Below, one piece after another: positions 1 through 11,987 of a stretch of 64,000 nucleotides of DNA. Both the position numbers and the translations under genes were made by a program. The DNA is taken from positions 67,516,001 through 67,580,000 of the forward strand of contig CM032228.1 of the NCBI GenBank assembly GCA_019009955.1, read 5' to 3'. Under the pieces are notes generated by a model. That model was not told the DNA's origin. It did no database searches and saw only the letters and a program-made list of their open reading frames with translations. The DNA is from Riptortus pedestris. Its lineage: Eukaryota > Arthropoda > Insecta > Hemiptera > Alydidae. Numbering within the stretch: the stretch's first letter is position 1; every line of letters starts with the position of its first letter.

Positions 1-940
1 ATTCCAAATTTTGCAGTAAAATGAGAATCATTCGGGTGCCTTCCCTTTTTCCCCTCGTAATCCTAGGGTTGTTACAACTGTCTACTAGCTAAATTGAAAC
101 GTTTCATTCCCATCCGTCATGATACTGATCAAGAAATTTGCATTTCCTAAGATATACTCGCAGGCTTCCCCAGTCCTTGTACAGTGCTAATGTTAAAGTG
201 TTTTGATACACAGCATTGAGAAGCATAGAGCCTTGTCAACATTTCTACGAGACTGAAGTGTTCCTCTTCCGCTTGACGTGTATAGAGTGTCACCGCCAGA
301 ACACAGGTGTAGTTGACACATCAAGACGTCTTCTGCTGCTAAGTACATGTGCTAAGCTGTAACCGATCCTTCGAGTCAGAATGGGTATCGTTATAACGTT
401 TTATGTAACTGTTAAGCTCTGACTCATGAAATCTTTTTTTTCCTGACTACATAAATGAATTAATAAATACAATTAAGCACACTCAATATATCTTTGAAGC
501 AGATAAAACATGGGAAAACAAGTTAGTTAGCTTGATTAGAAAAAATTTGTTCTGAAACTTTTAGTCGCATTTCCAATTGGATAACGATTTAATTATTGAG
601 GTCGCAATTTTACCACAAGCTGGCATTAATATATTTTGACGTTTAATAACTTCCGACATGTTATTGTATTATTACTAGTGACGTATACATTTTAGAGAGT
701 AGAATGGCCTCTATTCAATTTACTAGAACCAAAAATTGGTGGTCTGAATTGAAAAAGTTTCATAGGAGTAAACTAAGCAGATTTACCATGTACTGGAATT
801 ATACGCTTGTCTTCCATTCTGTATTTCTCCATTGTGAAAGAATTCTTTGTGAATAGGAAATATACTATATAAATATATAATAATTTAAATATAATATATA
901 AATATACCCCGGGAATGATATTTTCAGTGACTTAATTACT
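1..940. other. AT-rich stretch with no recognised gene
   Basis: No open frame with a recognisable domain, no long tandem repeat and no transposon end was seen on either strand. The sequence is AT-rich and looks like intergenic or intronic DNA. It ends where the first HINE-like repeat begins. Confidence 0.5.
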
Positions 941-1749
941 AAAAGCTGCCCGACAAGTAGGGGCGGCGTAAAATAAGCAGATTTCCCACGCGAAGTTTTA
1001 TAATAGATATATTTATTTACTAGTAACACCACCGATAATATTAAGTGAATAAATACAAACGGTAATGAGAAATCTTTCATTTAATTTACAAGTTAATAAA
1101 CTTAAAAACGGAAAGTCCCTGAAATCTAAAAAAACAGGTCAGCAAACCTCGAAGAGCTGAATACGTAGGTAAAAATATTTTAGACGGGAAAGAAAAATAA
1201 TTAATAAAATATATCTGAATATAACATATTAATTTTATTGAAAACTATTTACTATAGCTAGTTCTGTATTTTATAATGAACATGAATTATTTTCATCTCA
1301 ACCACTCAAAATTTAGTAATCCAAGATTAAAAGAAGGGGAGGTTGGGATCGACAGAACGTATTCGCATATATCTCTAATAGTAAACGTTTAATGAAAACC
1401 ACATTTGGTATTTAAGCTTGTCATGAAGTGGTTCATGATATAACAGCATATTATTAATATGAAATGAGTCGGAGTGGGGGTTTACTGAAAGCAGAAAACT
1501 ATAAAATCCATACAGAAAGTAGGTATACAACAAAATTTATAACCATTCAATTTGCAATGAGATTATTTTTATTCAATTTTTCGATCCGACGTCCCCGGCA
1601 ACGGAGATACTTTGAATTTTTGAAATTCTCCCTCTAATAGTCCGATTTCAGTCATTAACGAACTTTATTTTTCTTTTTAAATAAAACGATTAAATATCAA
1701 GTTTGGTAACGATAAAACAAAAATTTCGACCGCTAGAGCCTTAACTGAC

Positions 1750-1790
<41 letters not shown>

Positions 1791-1885
1791 TTTATATATA
1801 TACGTTTAAATATTTTTAACGGACCTCATTTACGTTATCTCAAATGTAGGATCGAGTGACATTTGAAGAATAAAAACACATATAT
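941..1885 (+). mobile_element. HINE-like repeat, long form, 3' end missing
   Basis: The left end is a degraded copy of the family 5' terminus followed by AAGCAGATTTCCCACGCGAAG. The body contains the family blocks GATCCGACGT, the pyrimidine block before GTCCGATTTCAG, and TAACGATAAAACAAAAAT, then a (TA)n tract at about 1752-1790 and the post-microsatellite block with GTAGGATCGA. The 3' palindrome and CTGCTAAAA end are absent; the copy stops at a (TG)n tract near 1887. The roughly 945 bp length matches the long form. Confidence 0.75.
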
Positions 1886-3350
1886 ATGTGCGTGTGTGTG
1901 TGTGTTTACAAAGCGGGAGGTCGTGACCGTGGAGGTAAAGATAATGACAGTTACAGTAGGTGGAGGTTCGATTCCCCCCATGGAAAAAATTTAGTTTTTG
2001 AGTTCGATGCGTGGCCATACCGGTGTGCGCTAGTTTCGTATTGTTTTTGGATTAATGGAAGTTTAACGACTCCACACGTTTGGAATTCGCTCGGGAGGAC
2101 TTTGATTCCCTTAAATCTCGTCCACAGGGAAGCTGTCGGCCGGTAAGGCCCGTCTGTCTACTGGAAATAACTTGAGGTTCTCCTTTGCTGATCTCGTTTA
2201 TCGCGCTTTACATTGAGATGATTTTTTTTTTGGTTTTTCTCCGGGAACGTCTGATCGACTTACAGTCTAACCAATTCACTCACTGGTCTTCTCTCAACAT
2301 AAGAGTTGCCCACTGATGAACTATTTTTTTCCGATGCCACCTATTCTATTATTGACTTAGCATGTATAATCCATGTTCCTTGAATTGGGTGATCTGAAGT
2401 CGTACGTTCTACTTCTGAGCCATCGGCTTTGGTACCTCGATGATCTAATTTGAGATGCCTAACGTGTCATTTGGCTTTATAGCACTGAATCAAGATAAAT
2501 TCCCATGAGCTAATCCCTATTAATCTCTTGTCGTAGCTTTGAGATAAGTTAGGTATTGTTTCAGGACATATTTCTATGGAAACAATTATACTAAAAAAAA
2601 AAAAAAAAAATGAAAACTGAGTATGTGAATGCTCGGAACTTTTAGGAATAGAGCCAGTTTTTCTCTTCGAGGCCACAAAGAAGGATTTCCTTCCAGTGGA
2701 AGAGGGTAGCTCTTTAATCCCTCTAATTATTATACATTTATTCTTGGTTTTCCATTCAGTGGATTTCTCTTTGGGCTTTTCTTTATTTTGTTTGTTTTTT
2801 GTTATTCTTTTCGCTAATTCTATTTAAAAGAACTCATAATCTCATTTTTTTTTAAATATATGTTCTCAAATTATTACTCTTAAAACATTTTCAACATTTA
2901 ACTTAGTGTGTACAGCGAGAAATTAGCGGAATGTTTTTTTGTTTTTTTTTCATAGCGCATATACGTAAGCTTAACTTTTTTATTTCATGTAATTCAATGA
3001 ATTCTTCTCGTAGGGGTAATTTGCTTTTTGGTTAATTATTCTACTTTTCCATGGATGTTTTAATCCATTTTAAGACTGATTAAATTCAACAATATACAGG
3101 AATACAACATGCATTGAAATAATAAAATGAATTAAACCTCAAAAAGATCAATGTTTGAAACATAGTTAAAAGTTGTTGAATTTTTGAGATTTGCAACTAC
3201 ATCGGAAATTGTTGCATCATTATGACAACCAGGCTGATTTTTGTTTGATTTTGGGGAAAAAACATCGCGGGCATCAATGCCCATGTCCACTCTTCAGACT
3301 GTATTTGAGTTCCCCAATCATGGGAAGTCGCAGGCACACCCACGCTAGGT
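1886..3350. other. No gene seen; possible tRNA-like B box near 1965
   Basis: Contains homopolymer T and A runs (about 2222-2231 and 2594-2610). At about 1963-1978 GGTTCGATTCCCCCCA resembles a pol III B box, with a purine-rich region upstream that could be a decayed A box, so a SINE remnant is possible. The overlapping short open frames have no recognisable domain. Confidence 0.3.
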
Positions 3351-3351
3351 C

Positions 3352-3356
<5 letters not shown>

Positions 3357-3390
<34 letters not shown>
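3357..3390. repeat. (TA)n microsatellite
   Basis: Uninterrupted TA dinucleotide run of about 34 bp, followed by T-rich low-complexity sequence to about 3475. It gives rise to a spurious Tyr-Ile open frame. Confidence 0.95.
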
Positions 3391-3393
<3 letters not shown>

Positions 3394-3675
3394 TTATTTT
3401 TTGTTCTTTTTTTTTTACTTTATATATTTTATTTCGTCCCCCTTTCCTTCCCATTTTCCCACTGTTTTTTTTTTGGGGTAAGGGGGGCTTCTCGGCCGTA
3501 TGCCCTTAAACCTACGTACCGGTATCACAGAATCCAATTCAATTTATTAAGACTGAATAAATTTTCAAACAAGCTATTTAAATAAACACCAAGAAGAATT
3601 GTTATACTATAATTAATTAGACTAAACCTAAGGACTACAAAAAAAATAAATTCTAATTAACTATTAAATAACAAC

Positions 3676-3890
3676 ATTAAACTTAAAGCTCATTAAAAAA
3701 ACATTAAAATCACAACCATAAAAAAATCAACTAATTTAGAGCTAAAAAATAAATATTAAAATTAAATCCATAAAAATAAACATTAAACCTAAAGCTTATT
3801 AAAATGAACATCAAAATCACAACTATTAAAATAACAACAAAATTAGAACTATAAAAATAAATATTAAAATTAAATCCATTAAAATAAACA
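3676..3890. repeat. Two tandem A-rich units of about 106 bp
   Basis: The block beginning ATTAAACTTAAAGCTCATTA near 3676 recurs near 3782 as ATTAAACCTAAAGCTTATTA. Both copies share internal landmarks (AAAATCACAAC, TAAATATTAAAATTAAATCC). It lies just beyond the 3' coding end of the minus-strand LINE fragment at 3926-4250, so it may belong to that element's 3' untranslated region. Confidence 0.7.
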
Positions 3891-3925
3891 TTAACATTAA
3901 GACACTAACAATAACATAAAAAGAA

Positions 3926-4250
3926 AAGGGTTCTTATCCTAGCTATATATGGCTGGAAAGGCCTGTTAAATGGAGAAACCTTATCCCCCTGTCAATGACA
4001 GCTCTACTGTTAGCCAGGGCGTCGCCGAGGTTCCTTGGAATACCGAGGTGGGCCAGGATTCCTCTGTATTTCCTGCACTCTTCAAATATGTGCCTGACTG
4101 AAAGGCTTAGATTAGATGGAGATGTGTCAGCCTAGTGTGGCCTGCAAATCAGCACCTCCTCCCCACGATGGTGTCTCGATGAAGACTCCCATGCCGCAAG
4201 GTCCTTCTTCACCATCTGCCATAGCCAGGCTGAGAACGAGGACCAAGGAT
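3926..4250 (-). pseudogene. Non-LTR retrotransposon 3' coding end (after RNase H)
   Basis: Read on the minus strand with frame changes, this gives the tail typical of LINE ORF2 proteins with an RNase H domain: a TRLTHLHLI-like stretch, then VRHIFEECRKYRGILAHLGI and a short C-terminus ending near GLSSHI. The H-I-x-x-x-C pattern is the conserved end that follows the CxxC of these proteins; compare the intact version at 50768-51313. Several frame changes show it is dead. The reverse transcriptase and endonuclease parts are absent, as expected for a 5'-truncated copy. Confidence 0.65.
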
Positions 4251-4289
4251 GGATGGGTGGTTATAACGGGGTTCAGGTCAGGCATTTCT

Positions 4290-4475
4290 AATAAGGTGTA
4301 GGTTTAAACCGCAAAAGTAATTCTAGAGTAGTGGGTTCGATTCCCGCCCGGGCAACAGGAATTTGTTTAGTGTCGAACACAATAAATAAAATCCTTAAGC
4401 AGCCCAGGCTGGGAAAGGGTGATATGGAGTAGATCGGTATAAATAGGGCCAAGTGGGTGTTAATAAATAACATTG
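4290..4475 (+). mobile_element. tRNA-derived SINE (family S1)
   Basis: Contains the pol III B box GGGTTCGATTCCCGCCCGGG at about 4331-4350, then the family body GGCAACAGGAATTTGTTTAG, TAAATAAAATCCTTA, a GGCTGGGAAAGGGTG variant and TGGGTGTTAATAAATAA. At least ten further copies of this body occur in the window on both strands. The B box plus shared downstream body indicates a tRNA-derived SINE rather than a tRNA gene. Confidence 0.75.
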
Positions 4476-4479
4476 TTGT

Positions 4480-7085
4480 TAACGGACAGAATATAATATC
4501 ATCGATTAGTGAGTCGCCAAACAAGCCCTTTGATACGGTTAAATGTTATTTGATATTTGATAACGTCCACTTTGTGCTACTGAGCCTAATCCAGGCAGAT
4601 TATCTACAGGACACCGCAATTTTCCTGACTGGATGGAACTAAGTATTTTATTGAGTGAGTGTTTCTTATATTTGTATTCCTATTTCCTGTAGATATATTT
4701 CTATTTTTCACAATCGAACACATGCCTCTTTGTATACAAAGTTTATCAACGCTCAGTTTACTAACGCCATAACTCCCATGGCTTTCCTGAGATAAAGATC
4801 TGATATAAAGGTAAATGTTGGATCCTGATAAAAAAAGCTGTAAGTGAAATTTTTTATTACTCTTGGATTAGACGGTGTTTTGATGTCAGTTTTATTTTTA
4901 ATGAAATTATTGCTTTCTGTCTGCACAAACGTTATTTTTTGGGGATTTTTAATAACGTTAGAATCAATATCGACCTCAATACATTTTCTTTTTTTACGAT
5001 TATGTTCATTTATCTTAGAATTGTTTTATATTTTTGGACGTTTGTCGTTATCAATATTCGAACAATTGTCATCGCTTTTTCTCTTTTATTGGTAGTAAAA
5101 ATTATCCTCGAAAAATTCGTTAACAAATTGAAACAGTCGAAGGTATAATTTTCAACGTCTATGTCCAGTATTTCCAAAGTGGTCGGTACCAATGAAAACT
5201 GATTTTGAAGGTCAACGATTTATAAAAATCTACCCCTATTAATTTGACAGAAGTTCTTATTTGAAACGTTCAAAATACTGTTTGCATTATGTTACGTGTA
5301 CCAACTTGTTATGGGAATGACTAATACTTTAGAAGAAGTATCATTGGTGTACTTTTTAAAGACTCAACATCTCGATAAGCGTGCAAGATGAAAAAGGTTA
5401 CCACCTAACCGAATGTTTTTTTAATGGTTATTTTTTTAAAGTAATTACCTACTTAATACTTATTTTTACGTAATTCATATTAATAATTATTAATTACACT
5501 TGATATTTACTAATATTTACGTCTATTTATTTTATTAAATTTTGATGAGAAAATTATGTCAAGTTTACTCTTTACCAAACGCAAAGTTTTTAAATTTGGG
5601 ATGTATTTTGTATTAATAGGGGAAAAAACTAGAGATAGAATTTATAAAGTAATTTGGCTACGAGGGTCTGAGGTATAAGTTAATTTTACAAATGAGGTCT
5701 CTTGCACAAGAAAGTTTGGATCTCTGATCTATGATGTCTGGTACAGTTTGATCTTTTTTATTCTAGTAAATAATTTTCTCAGTAATCTTGATATGATTTT
5801 CAAATAAACCATCCGGATAGCTATTTTGTCGGAATAATTGGCTTAATATGTTCTTAATCTTACTCAAATGTTTCGGGGAAGTTCAACCTAGTCCTGCTAA
5901 AGATCTATTGTAGAGTATATTCTTCTTGAAGCATGTTTGATGGCTAGAAAAATAATTATTAATTCTTCCATACAACCTAATAAGCTGATTTCCTTTACGG
6001 ATGATATTCTGTTGTCGCATTCAATATGCTTATCTTGGAGAGTGAAGCTTTTCGATCTTATATTTACGTCATCATAAATAATTTATATTGCATAATTGGA
6101 AACTTAGTTTATTAGCTAAAGACATATCGTACTTGGCTTTAATGAGTTTTCATTTAAGTTTCATACGTATTATGTTTTACGTCAATTGCTCGTCATGTCA
6201 CAATGAAAACTGAATTAATTTTAATTACTGATATAAGGCTTTCTTGGAAGACTTATTTCCATATTGCCAATATTTGGGATTGTTCATATATTTGAAATTC
6301 AGGCTGATATTGGCTGAGATATTGCTACCAGATGTTCATTGAACAGAATATTATTTTTAGGTAGTCCCTCTGGTAGGTGTACAAGGTAGGGATCGAAGGC
6401 GCACGTTGGAAATGTCAAGATAGGGCAATATGGCGACTCTTCTTTATACATGGAATAGAATCACAAGGTTTTATTAAATTCCAAAAGCTCCTACATCTTT
6501 GGTTCTTTGCTGTCTCTTGTATTCATATATGACTTTTATAATATCGCAAGAATGTTCTCAAAGAAAAATTGAGTTCGGTCTTTCTTTTTGTCTTAGGGAA
6601 TTGCTTAATTCTTGGATAAATTCAATATGTGTGTAGATTTATAACTAATAAAGTTGCTGTGTAAATCATTTTTTTATCGAATTCGATTAGAGAGAGATAG
6701 ACGATAGCTGCTCTATGATTCAGTCATTAGCAAATATCTGATGTTGATGGGTTCATTGCACTCCTATTAAATTAAATAAACAAAATGTTTTTGCTGCATT
6801 GAAATCATTTCATTTGAGAAGACTATACGATATTGACGTGTCACTGAATAGGATACAAAACTTATCATTTAGCCCAATTTGTAGTCGTCTATGTGATAAA
6901 AAAAAAAATCTTGCTTCTCCAATCGAAATAGAACATTTTAATTTTTCTGTAATCACTCCCTAACTCCAAACTCAATCTTGATTGAAAGCAGAGCTGAAAC
7001 ACTCGATATTATAACAGTCGTAATTATGAAATTTCAACATTCTAAAGCAAGCCGTTTTTGTAGTTATATAAGACAGAGAAATCAT
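4480..7085. other. AT-rich stretch with no recognised gene
   Basis: Short hydrophobic open frames near 4844-5148 (Phe/Leu/Ile-rich) come from T-rich sequence, and the same bases also give an antisense open frame at 5010-5192. I see no conserved motif, splice-bounded exon or transposon end in this stretch. Confidence 0.4.
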
Positions 7086-7087
7086 TT

Positions 7088-7310
7088 TTATTTTTATTTA
7101 TTTATGGACATCACATCAAAGGTGATTTCCCATTTCTAAAGTCAAAAATTGTACAAAGTGAAATAACAAAAGTAAAATAGATAAGAGATAACAACAAGTA
7201 ACGATAAAAAATACAAAAAACAATGACAAATAACAAAAGTGAAATAGATAAAAATTTTATAAGTGAACTTAAAAAAAAAAAATAGTGATTAGCATTGTCA
7301 ATAGGAAATG
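7088..7310 (-). mobile_element. LINE 3' untranslated tail
   Basis: On the minus strand the sequence runs into a tail reading GATGTCCATAAATAAATAAA followed by more A/T repeats, ending at 7088. AATAAATAAAT tails also end the LINE fragments at 19172 and 32523 in this window, so this is probably the 3' end of a related, strongly 5'-truncated copy. No coding part was recognised. Confidence 0.5.
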
Positions 7311-7551
7311 AATGGCTGAAAACTTTTGCTAGTGATTGTCGTAATTTCTTCCGTCAGAGTAAACATACATAAAGCATTAATACGTAAGTACCCATCTAAA
7401 GTCATTAACTAGTGAAGGTAGGCCCAGAGAGGATTAATACAGATTAGTCCGGCGAAACCTAAATCCCAAGTTTTCCTTTTATCGTTAATCAAAATGTTAA
7501 TAACTTTCTTTCAGTAGTATTATTTACTAATATCAATATATTTGCTACTAT

Positions 7552-7705
7552 GGCTAATTGGGACGGGTTATCTACAGTTTACCACCCTTTTCTACCCAGG
7601 TTGCGACTAAGGATTTCATTTAATGAGATCGTCACTTAATAAATTACTATTGCCCAGGTGGGAATCGAACTCACCATTAGAGGTTTACCATTTTCTTTCA
7701 GTAGT
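7552..7705 (-). mobile_element. tRNA-derived SINE (family S1), minus strand
   Basis: Read on the minus strand it has the B box GAGTTCGATTCCCACCTGGG, CAATAGTAATTTATTAAGTG, AAATCCTTAGTCGCAACC and GATAACCCGTCCCAATTAGC, matching the other S1 copies. The A-box part is cut short. Confidence 0.75.
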
Positions 7706-7881
7706 GTTAAGTGTTTTTTCTTTAATTTACGACGGTTAAAAGTTTATGAACTTGAAATGTTTTAATTATATAATTGGTATACTTTGAGAGATGAGGACTA
7801 TTTTTGTATGGAGAGTTACAAGTATTCTAGTCTGCTCGAAGGAGTTAGAGTTTTTTAGCGTATATTAATATAAAAATACAT

Positions 7882-7905
7882 ATATATATATATATATATA
7901 TATTT
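7882..7905. repeat. (TA)n microsatellite
   Basis: Short TA dinucleotide run in otherwise AT-rich sequence without a recognisable element around it. Confidence 0.9.
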
Positions 7906-8225
7906 ATACGCTTTTTTTAGCTTGTTCCTTTGAAATAATTGATCTGCCACGCATTGTTTTCGTAAAATACATTTCTCGGGAGCACATGCGGTACTAAGGC
8001 AACTGCAAATTCTAGCTTCTTACTCGATGGAGGAACATAGAATGCTGGGCCTACAGACCGGCCACTAAAGAGACGGAGCAGGGCTTCTTAAATCGACCAG
8101 TATTAAAATAGGAAAGTTGAAAAAAAATATTTGATTAACAAACAAAAAATAACGAACAATATAGATTACATCTAAATTAATAGTAATACATTAAATATTT
8201 TTGAAATGACTTTATTTTTATCGTC

Positions 8226-9358
8226 TACTAAGTAGGACAAGCTCAAACTACTCCTTCCCAGCACCTTCTACCTTATCCTTAAATCCTATCTTTCCAACAG
8301 ACTTTTTCGAGTCCGTCAAGGAAATGAATATTCAGACTACTATCCTGTGGATGCAGGAGTTCCCCAGGACAGTGGCATGGGACTACTGTATCTCATATAC
8401 ACATCTGATATCCCTACATCACCATCAACACTCCTAGCTACCTATGCAGATTGCACAACTATCCATTCATCCGATCCCGATCCTATTACTGGTTCTAAGA
8501 ATCTCCAATTCCACTTAACCGAGATCGAAAAATGGTGCAATACTTGGCGCAGAAAGATCAACGAAAGTAAATCTCACCATATCACTTTTTCCCCTCCGGC
8601 GAAGTTCCTGTCCTCCTGTTCATTTCAATTATTTTCCTCTACCACCAGCAGACTGTGTACGATACCTTGGACTACATTCGGACTACAGACTTACTTGGAA
8701 ATCCAACACAATAATTAAAAGACAGGAACTTAACAGACGATTTGGACAACTTTAAGGACTGCTAAATAGAAGATCTCACTTGTCTACCGAAAACAAACTA
8801 ACAATATACAAGCTACTACTAAAACCAATATGGACATACGCAATAGAAGTGAGGGGTGCAGCAAAACCTTCGAACATCAGACGCATCCAGACCTTCCAAT
8901 CCAAAGTCCTGCGTACCATGGTAGATGCTCCATATTATGTTACAATCCACACCCTCCATAAAGTTCTTAATATCCAATTTGTAAAGGACCTAATTCACTT
9001 AAGATTCAGAAAATTCCACAGCAGGCTTTCCAATCATCCTAATCCAGAAGTCCTAGCCCTTTTCAGTACCACTCATCCTTTTTACCCTCCACGGCGCCTC
9101 AAGAGACAATGACCCAGAGATCTATAAGTGTAAAGTGAAGTGATAGCAGTGGCTAATTTCTTCTCAAGTGCCATTCCTCCTTAGCTCTTGACGTCATTGC
9201 TAGGCAGGGAAAGGCTGCTCCTATCATTGTGGTGAAGTGTGTGGCTACTGTCAAGAGTGATGAAGGAACTATTGTATTGTACATATCGCACATTACCAAA
9301 TGCATTTAAATGCAGGCTGTAATATTCTCAATAAAAAAACAAACTAAAAAAAAACTAA
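8226..9358 (+). pseudogene. Jockey-type LINE, 5'-truncated, dead reverse transcriptase
   Basis: An open frame at 8236-8718 starts inside the reverse transcriptase: SYLSNRLFRVRQG, then GVPQDSGMGLLYLIYTSDIP (normally GVPQGSxLGPLLY) and TYADCTTIHSSDPD, where the catalytic YADD box has become YADC. KINESKSHHITF is the next RT block. A second segment at 8780-9112, in another frame, carries the RT thumb and C-terminal region with LTIYKLLLKPIWTYAIEVRG and RRIQTFQSKVLRTM. A 3' untranslated region of about 240 bp follows and ends in an A-rich tail near 9330-9358. The upstream edge has no endonuclease domain, so the copy is 5'-truncated. The frame break and the lost catalytic Asp make it inactive. Clade assignment to jockey rests on these motifs only. 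Confidence 0.85.
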
Positions 9359-9383
9359 GTAGTATCGATAACATCAGAACCCT

Positions 9384-9732
9384 TTTTAGCAGATTTCCCT
9401 TCAGGGAAATATATATATATTAGTCAGTTACCGCTATAGCTGTCGCAATTATTGTTTAATCGTTGCCAAACTCGATATTTAGTAGTTTAATGTAAAAAGA
9501 AAGATCAAGTTCGTTAACGGCTGAAATCGGTCCAGGGGGTGGGGGGGGTTTAGAGGGCGAGAATTTTGAAAATTCGAAATATCTCCGTTACTATAATATA
9601 GTATTATGTCGGATCGAAAAAATGTATAGGATTAATCTTATAGCAAATTAAATGTACTATATGTAGATTTATTAATTGTTAAACTTCACGGGGGAAATCT
9701 GCTAAGTTTACGCAGCCCCCGCGTGACGGACT
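9384..9732 (-). mobile_element. HINE-like repeat, internally deleted copy
   Basis: Both termini are present in reverse orientation: TTTTAGCAGATTTCCCTTCA at the left and GTTTACGCAGCCCCCGCGTG at the right. The post-microsatellite block (GATGACGAAAATGAG and neighbours) is missing, so the palindrome runs almost directly into a short TA tract. The region between GCAAATTAAATG and the CTTCACGGGGGAAATCTGCT end is also shortened. At about 350 bp it is the smallest two-ended copy. Confidence 0.8.
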
Positions 9733-9934
9733 TTTTCCGTATATTGCTTCATGAGTGCAATCTAATTTGCTTATTTCTTAAAAGCAAAATCTACTAAAAA
9801 CCGACATATATGTCGTTATCCTATATTCCGAATACATCTCAACATAGGCTTATGCTAAGGAGTAAATATTTGTGCGTGCATATGAGAGGGTGGGTTTATT
9901 TATATCCATTGGAGGAGGGGGTGTATGTATACAC

Positions 9935-9936
<2 letters not shown>

Positions 9937-9992
<56 letters not shown>
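9937..9992. repeat. (TA)n microsatellite
   Basis: Long TA run following a TACACGTATA transition, about 200 bp beyond a HINE-like terminus. No HINE 3' block is seen beyond it, so it appears independent. Confidence 0.95.
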
Positions 9993-9995
<3 letters not shown>

Positions 9996-10920
9996 GCATG
10001 TATATATCTAGACCTATCTTTATGAAGTGGGTTGAAGTATTACTCTAGGTCGATTACTAAAGCAGTCCTTTAGATTGTACTATTTAAGCCTTTTATCTAC
10101 TAGTTGTTATCTTAAGCTCTGCCTCTCTCTATTCTCCTAACCTTACTCTTGAATTTTTAGGATTTGTCTCTCTGTATCGTTTTCAAGCACTGGTCTAACT
10201 ACAAGTTCATTATAATAAATAAACATATACAATAATGAATTTAGAAGATAAAGTCCAATGTATAAAAAATTATCTCTAATAGTGAGTGCTAAGTTACTCA
10301 AACTAATACCATTAAATGATTAGTTAAAACAAATAAATTATTTATTATAATCGGTTTGATGGTTAGCATTTTTTATGATATACATTTTCCCGAAACATCA
10401 GTAAATCAGTAGTTTTACTTTCTTCATCATCCTTTCGACTAAAGACCTTAGAATTTCTGGTGTTCAATTTAAAATTGAAGGTGTAATAAAAAACTACACC
10501 AGCCCCATCTGTTGCCATCTAAGACAACCAGGGATGCCCCAGAAGAGTGCTGGCCTCTATAGGATATTTGTGTAAACACAATCTGAGAGGATACCCTAGA
10601 GTCCAAAGGGCAGAAAGAGAGAACAGGCTGAGGACAGTGAGTAGAGTCTCATGAGTGGCAGCAGACTATTAGTGCCTTTATCACACCCTTTGAAGTATTG
10701 CACCATGAGTGAGTAGATGAAGGAGCATCCAGCTGGGAGACCAGGATGGATGGAACAAAAGGGCGAACATCATCAGAACATCATTTCAGCATTCCATAAA
10801 CTAATCAATCTCTAACACCACATGCTCTGCCATAGACCATTCCCCATTATCATGTAAAACATTCATTATAATAGTATCAAAGCAATAGCCATCTTATAAA
10901 TCTCCATGGTCCTCCGGAAT
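9993..10920. other. No gene recognised
   Basis: 10480-10800 is less AT-rich than its surroundings (for example GGGATGCCCCAGAAGAGTGC) but has no long open frame or repeat end that I recognise. It could be a unique host segment or an old transposon body. Confidence 0.35.
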
Positions 10921-10930
10921 TGAAATCATA

Positions 10931-11066
10931 TAACCTTTTTCATGTACCAGCACCTCTTATATTGCAATGCCGTTAACAGATAATGCCGAAGGACTTGCAA
11001 ATGCAAAGTTTGGTCCTCCGGGCTGGATTGCAATATGAGAGGTGCTGGTTCATGAAACTGTTATAA
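10931..11066. repeat. Imperfect inverted repeat, arms about 38 bp
   Basis: ATAACCTTTTTCATGTACCAGCACCTCTT (shown in two parts: ATAACCTTTTTCATG and TACCAGCACCTCTT) at about 10931 is the reverse complement, with a few mismatches, of AGAGGTGCTGGTTCATGAAAC and onward at about 11033-11066. Spacer is about 60 bp. It abuts the broken left end of the next HINE-like copy. Confidence 0.75.
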
Positions 11067-11073
11067 GTTCTTC

Positions 11074-11987
11074 AAATGTCCATCGATCCTACCCAGGAGA
11101 TAACGAAAATGAGGCCAGTTCCAAATTTTAGATATATTTCCTGTTAACGCTAGTAATTTTTGTTTGATTGATACCAAAGTCGATATTTAAACGTTTAATG
11201 TAAAAACCAAGATCTAGTTTGTTATATGCTAAAATCGGGCAAGTGGAAAGGGGGGGGAAGTTTAGAGGTGGAGAATTTCGACAATTCGAAATATCTCTGA
11301 TGTTGTATGTTATGCGTCGGATCAAAACATTGTATAAATTGAATCATATTGAAAATGTAATGTTCTAAAATGTTGTTATATACATGTTTTCTCTAGATTG
11401 AATATTAACCGATATATTTCCATATTTAAGTATTCGGCCATCCTACTCGTGTAACATTAACAATTAGCTGCTATATAATAAACCACTTGATGCCAAGGTT
11501 AAACCCCTCATATGGTTTTCATTGAACTTTTACTTTGTGAGACACATGCAAGTACGTTGTGTTATGACGTAACCAATTAAGATTTTTCGTTATTTAGACG
11601 AAAATGTTAATTTGATCTATACCATATTTGATATTTAGCGGTTTTGGTCATATTTGTCCTAAAATCGGACCTGGAATTGTGGTGGTTTAGTGAGGGGGGA
11701 ATTAGAAAATTCAAAATATCTTCGTTATTATGAGTAAGATCAAAAAATATTATACCATCGAGCTTATCAGACTTTTGATTTTCTACAATTGTTGGTCAAT
11801 GTTTTTTTTTTATAACTCAATCTTTAAGCAAGTAATTAGTACTTTCTTGTTTTCTGCCTTCAGTACTACCTTCTACTCATCGATCTTTTACATATAAATA
11901 GAGATTACGTTGTGATATGAGATCACAAGTGTAATGCGCTTGGAAGATCTTCTTAGTTTACACTGCCCCTCCGTGACGGACGTCTGT
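11074..11987 (-). mobile_element. HINE-like repeat, long form with two homologous inner blocks
   Basis: Starts inside the conserved block CTTCAAATGTCCATCGATCC, lacking the palindrome, and ends with TTAGTTTACACTGCCCCTCC and GTGACGGACG. The microsatellite is almost lost. Two diverged versions of the same inner module occur in tandem: one at about 11160-11480 and one at about 11590-11900, each running from a GATATTTA motif through an AAATCGG motif, a G-rich run, an AAATATCT motif and a GATCAAA motif. This explains why the long form is about 300 bp longer than the short form. Confidence 0.75.

Noticed and set aside
4331..4350. tRNA gene
   Set aside because: The B-box region recurs in at least eight SINE copies with the same non-tRNA body, and no cloverleaf with a paired acceptor stem is present.
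4844..5148. Small membrane protein (Phe/Leu/Ile-rich frame)
   Set aside because: Two overlapping frames and an antisense frame cover the same T-rich sequence; the hydrophobicity comes from base composition.
9810..10025. Open frame with a long Tyr-Ile run (also at 17816, 22186, 37928, 48106, 57 kb, 59163 and others)
   Set aside because: It is only the translation of (TA)n and (TG)n microsatellites; no protein is supported.
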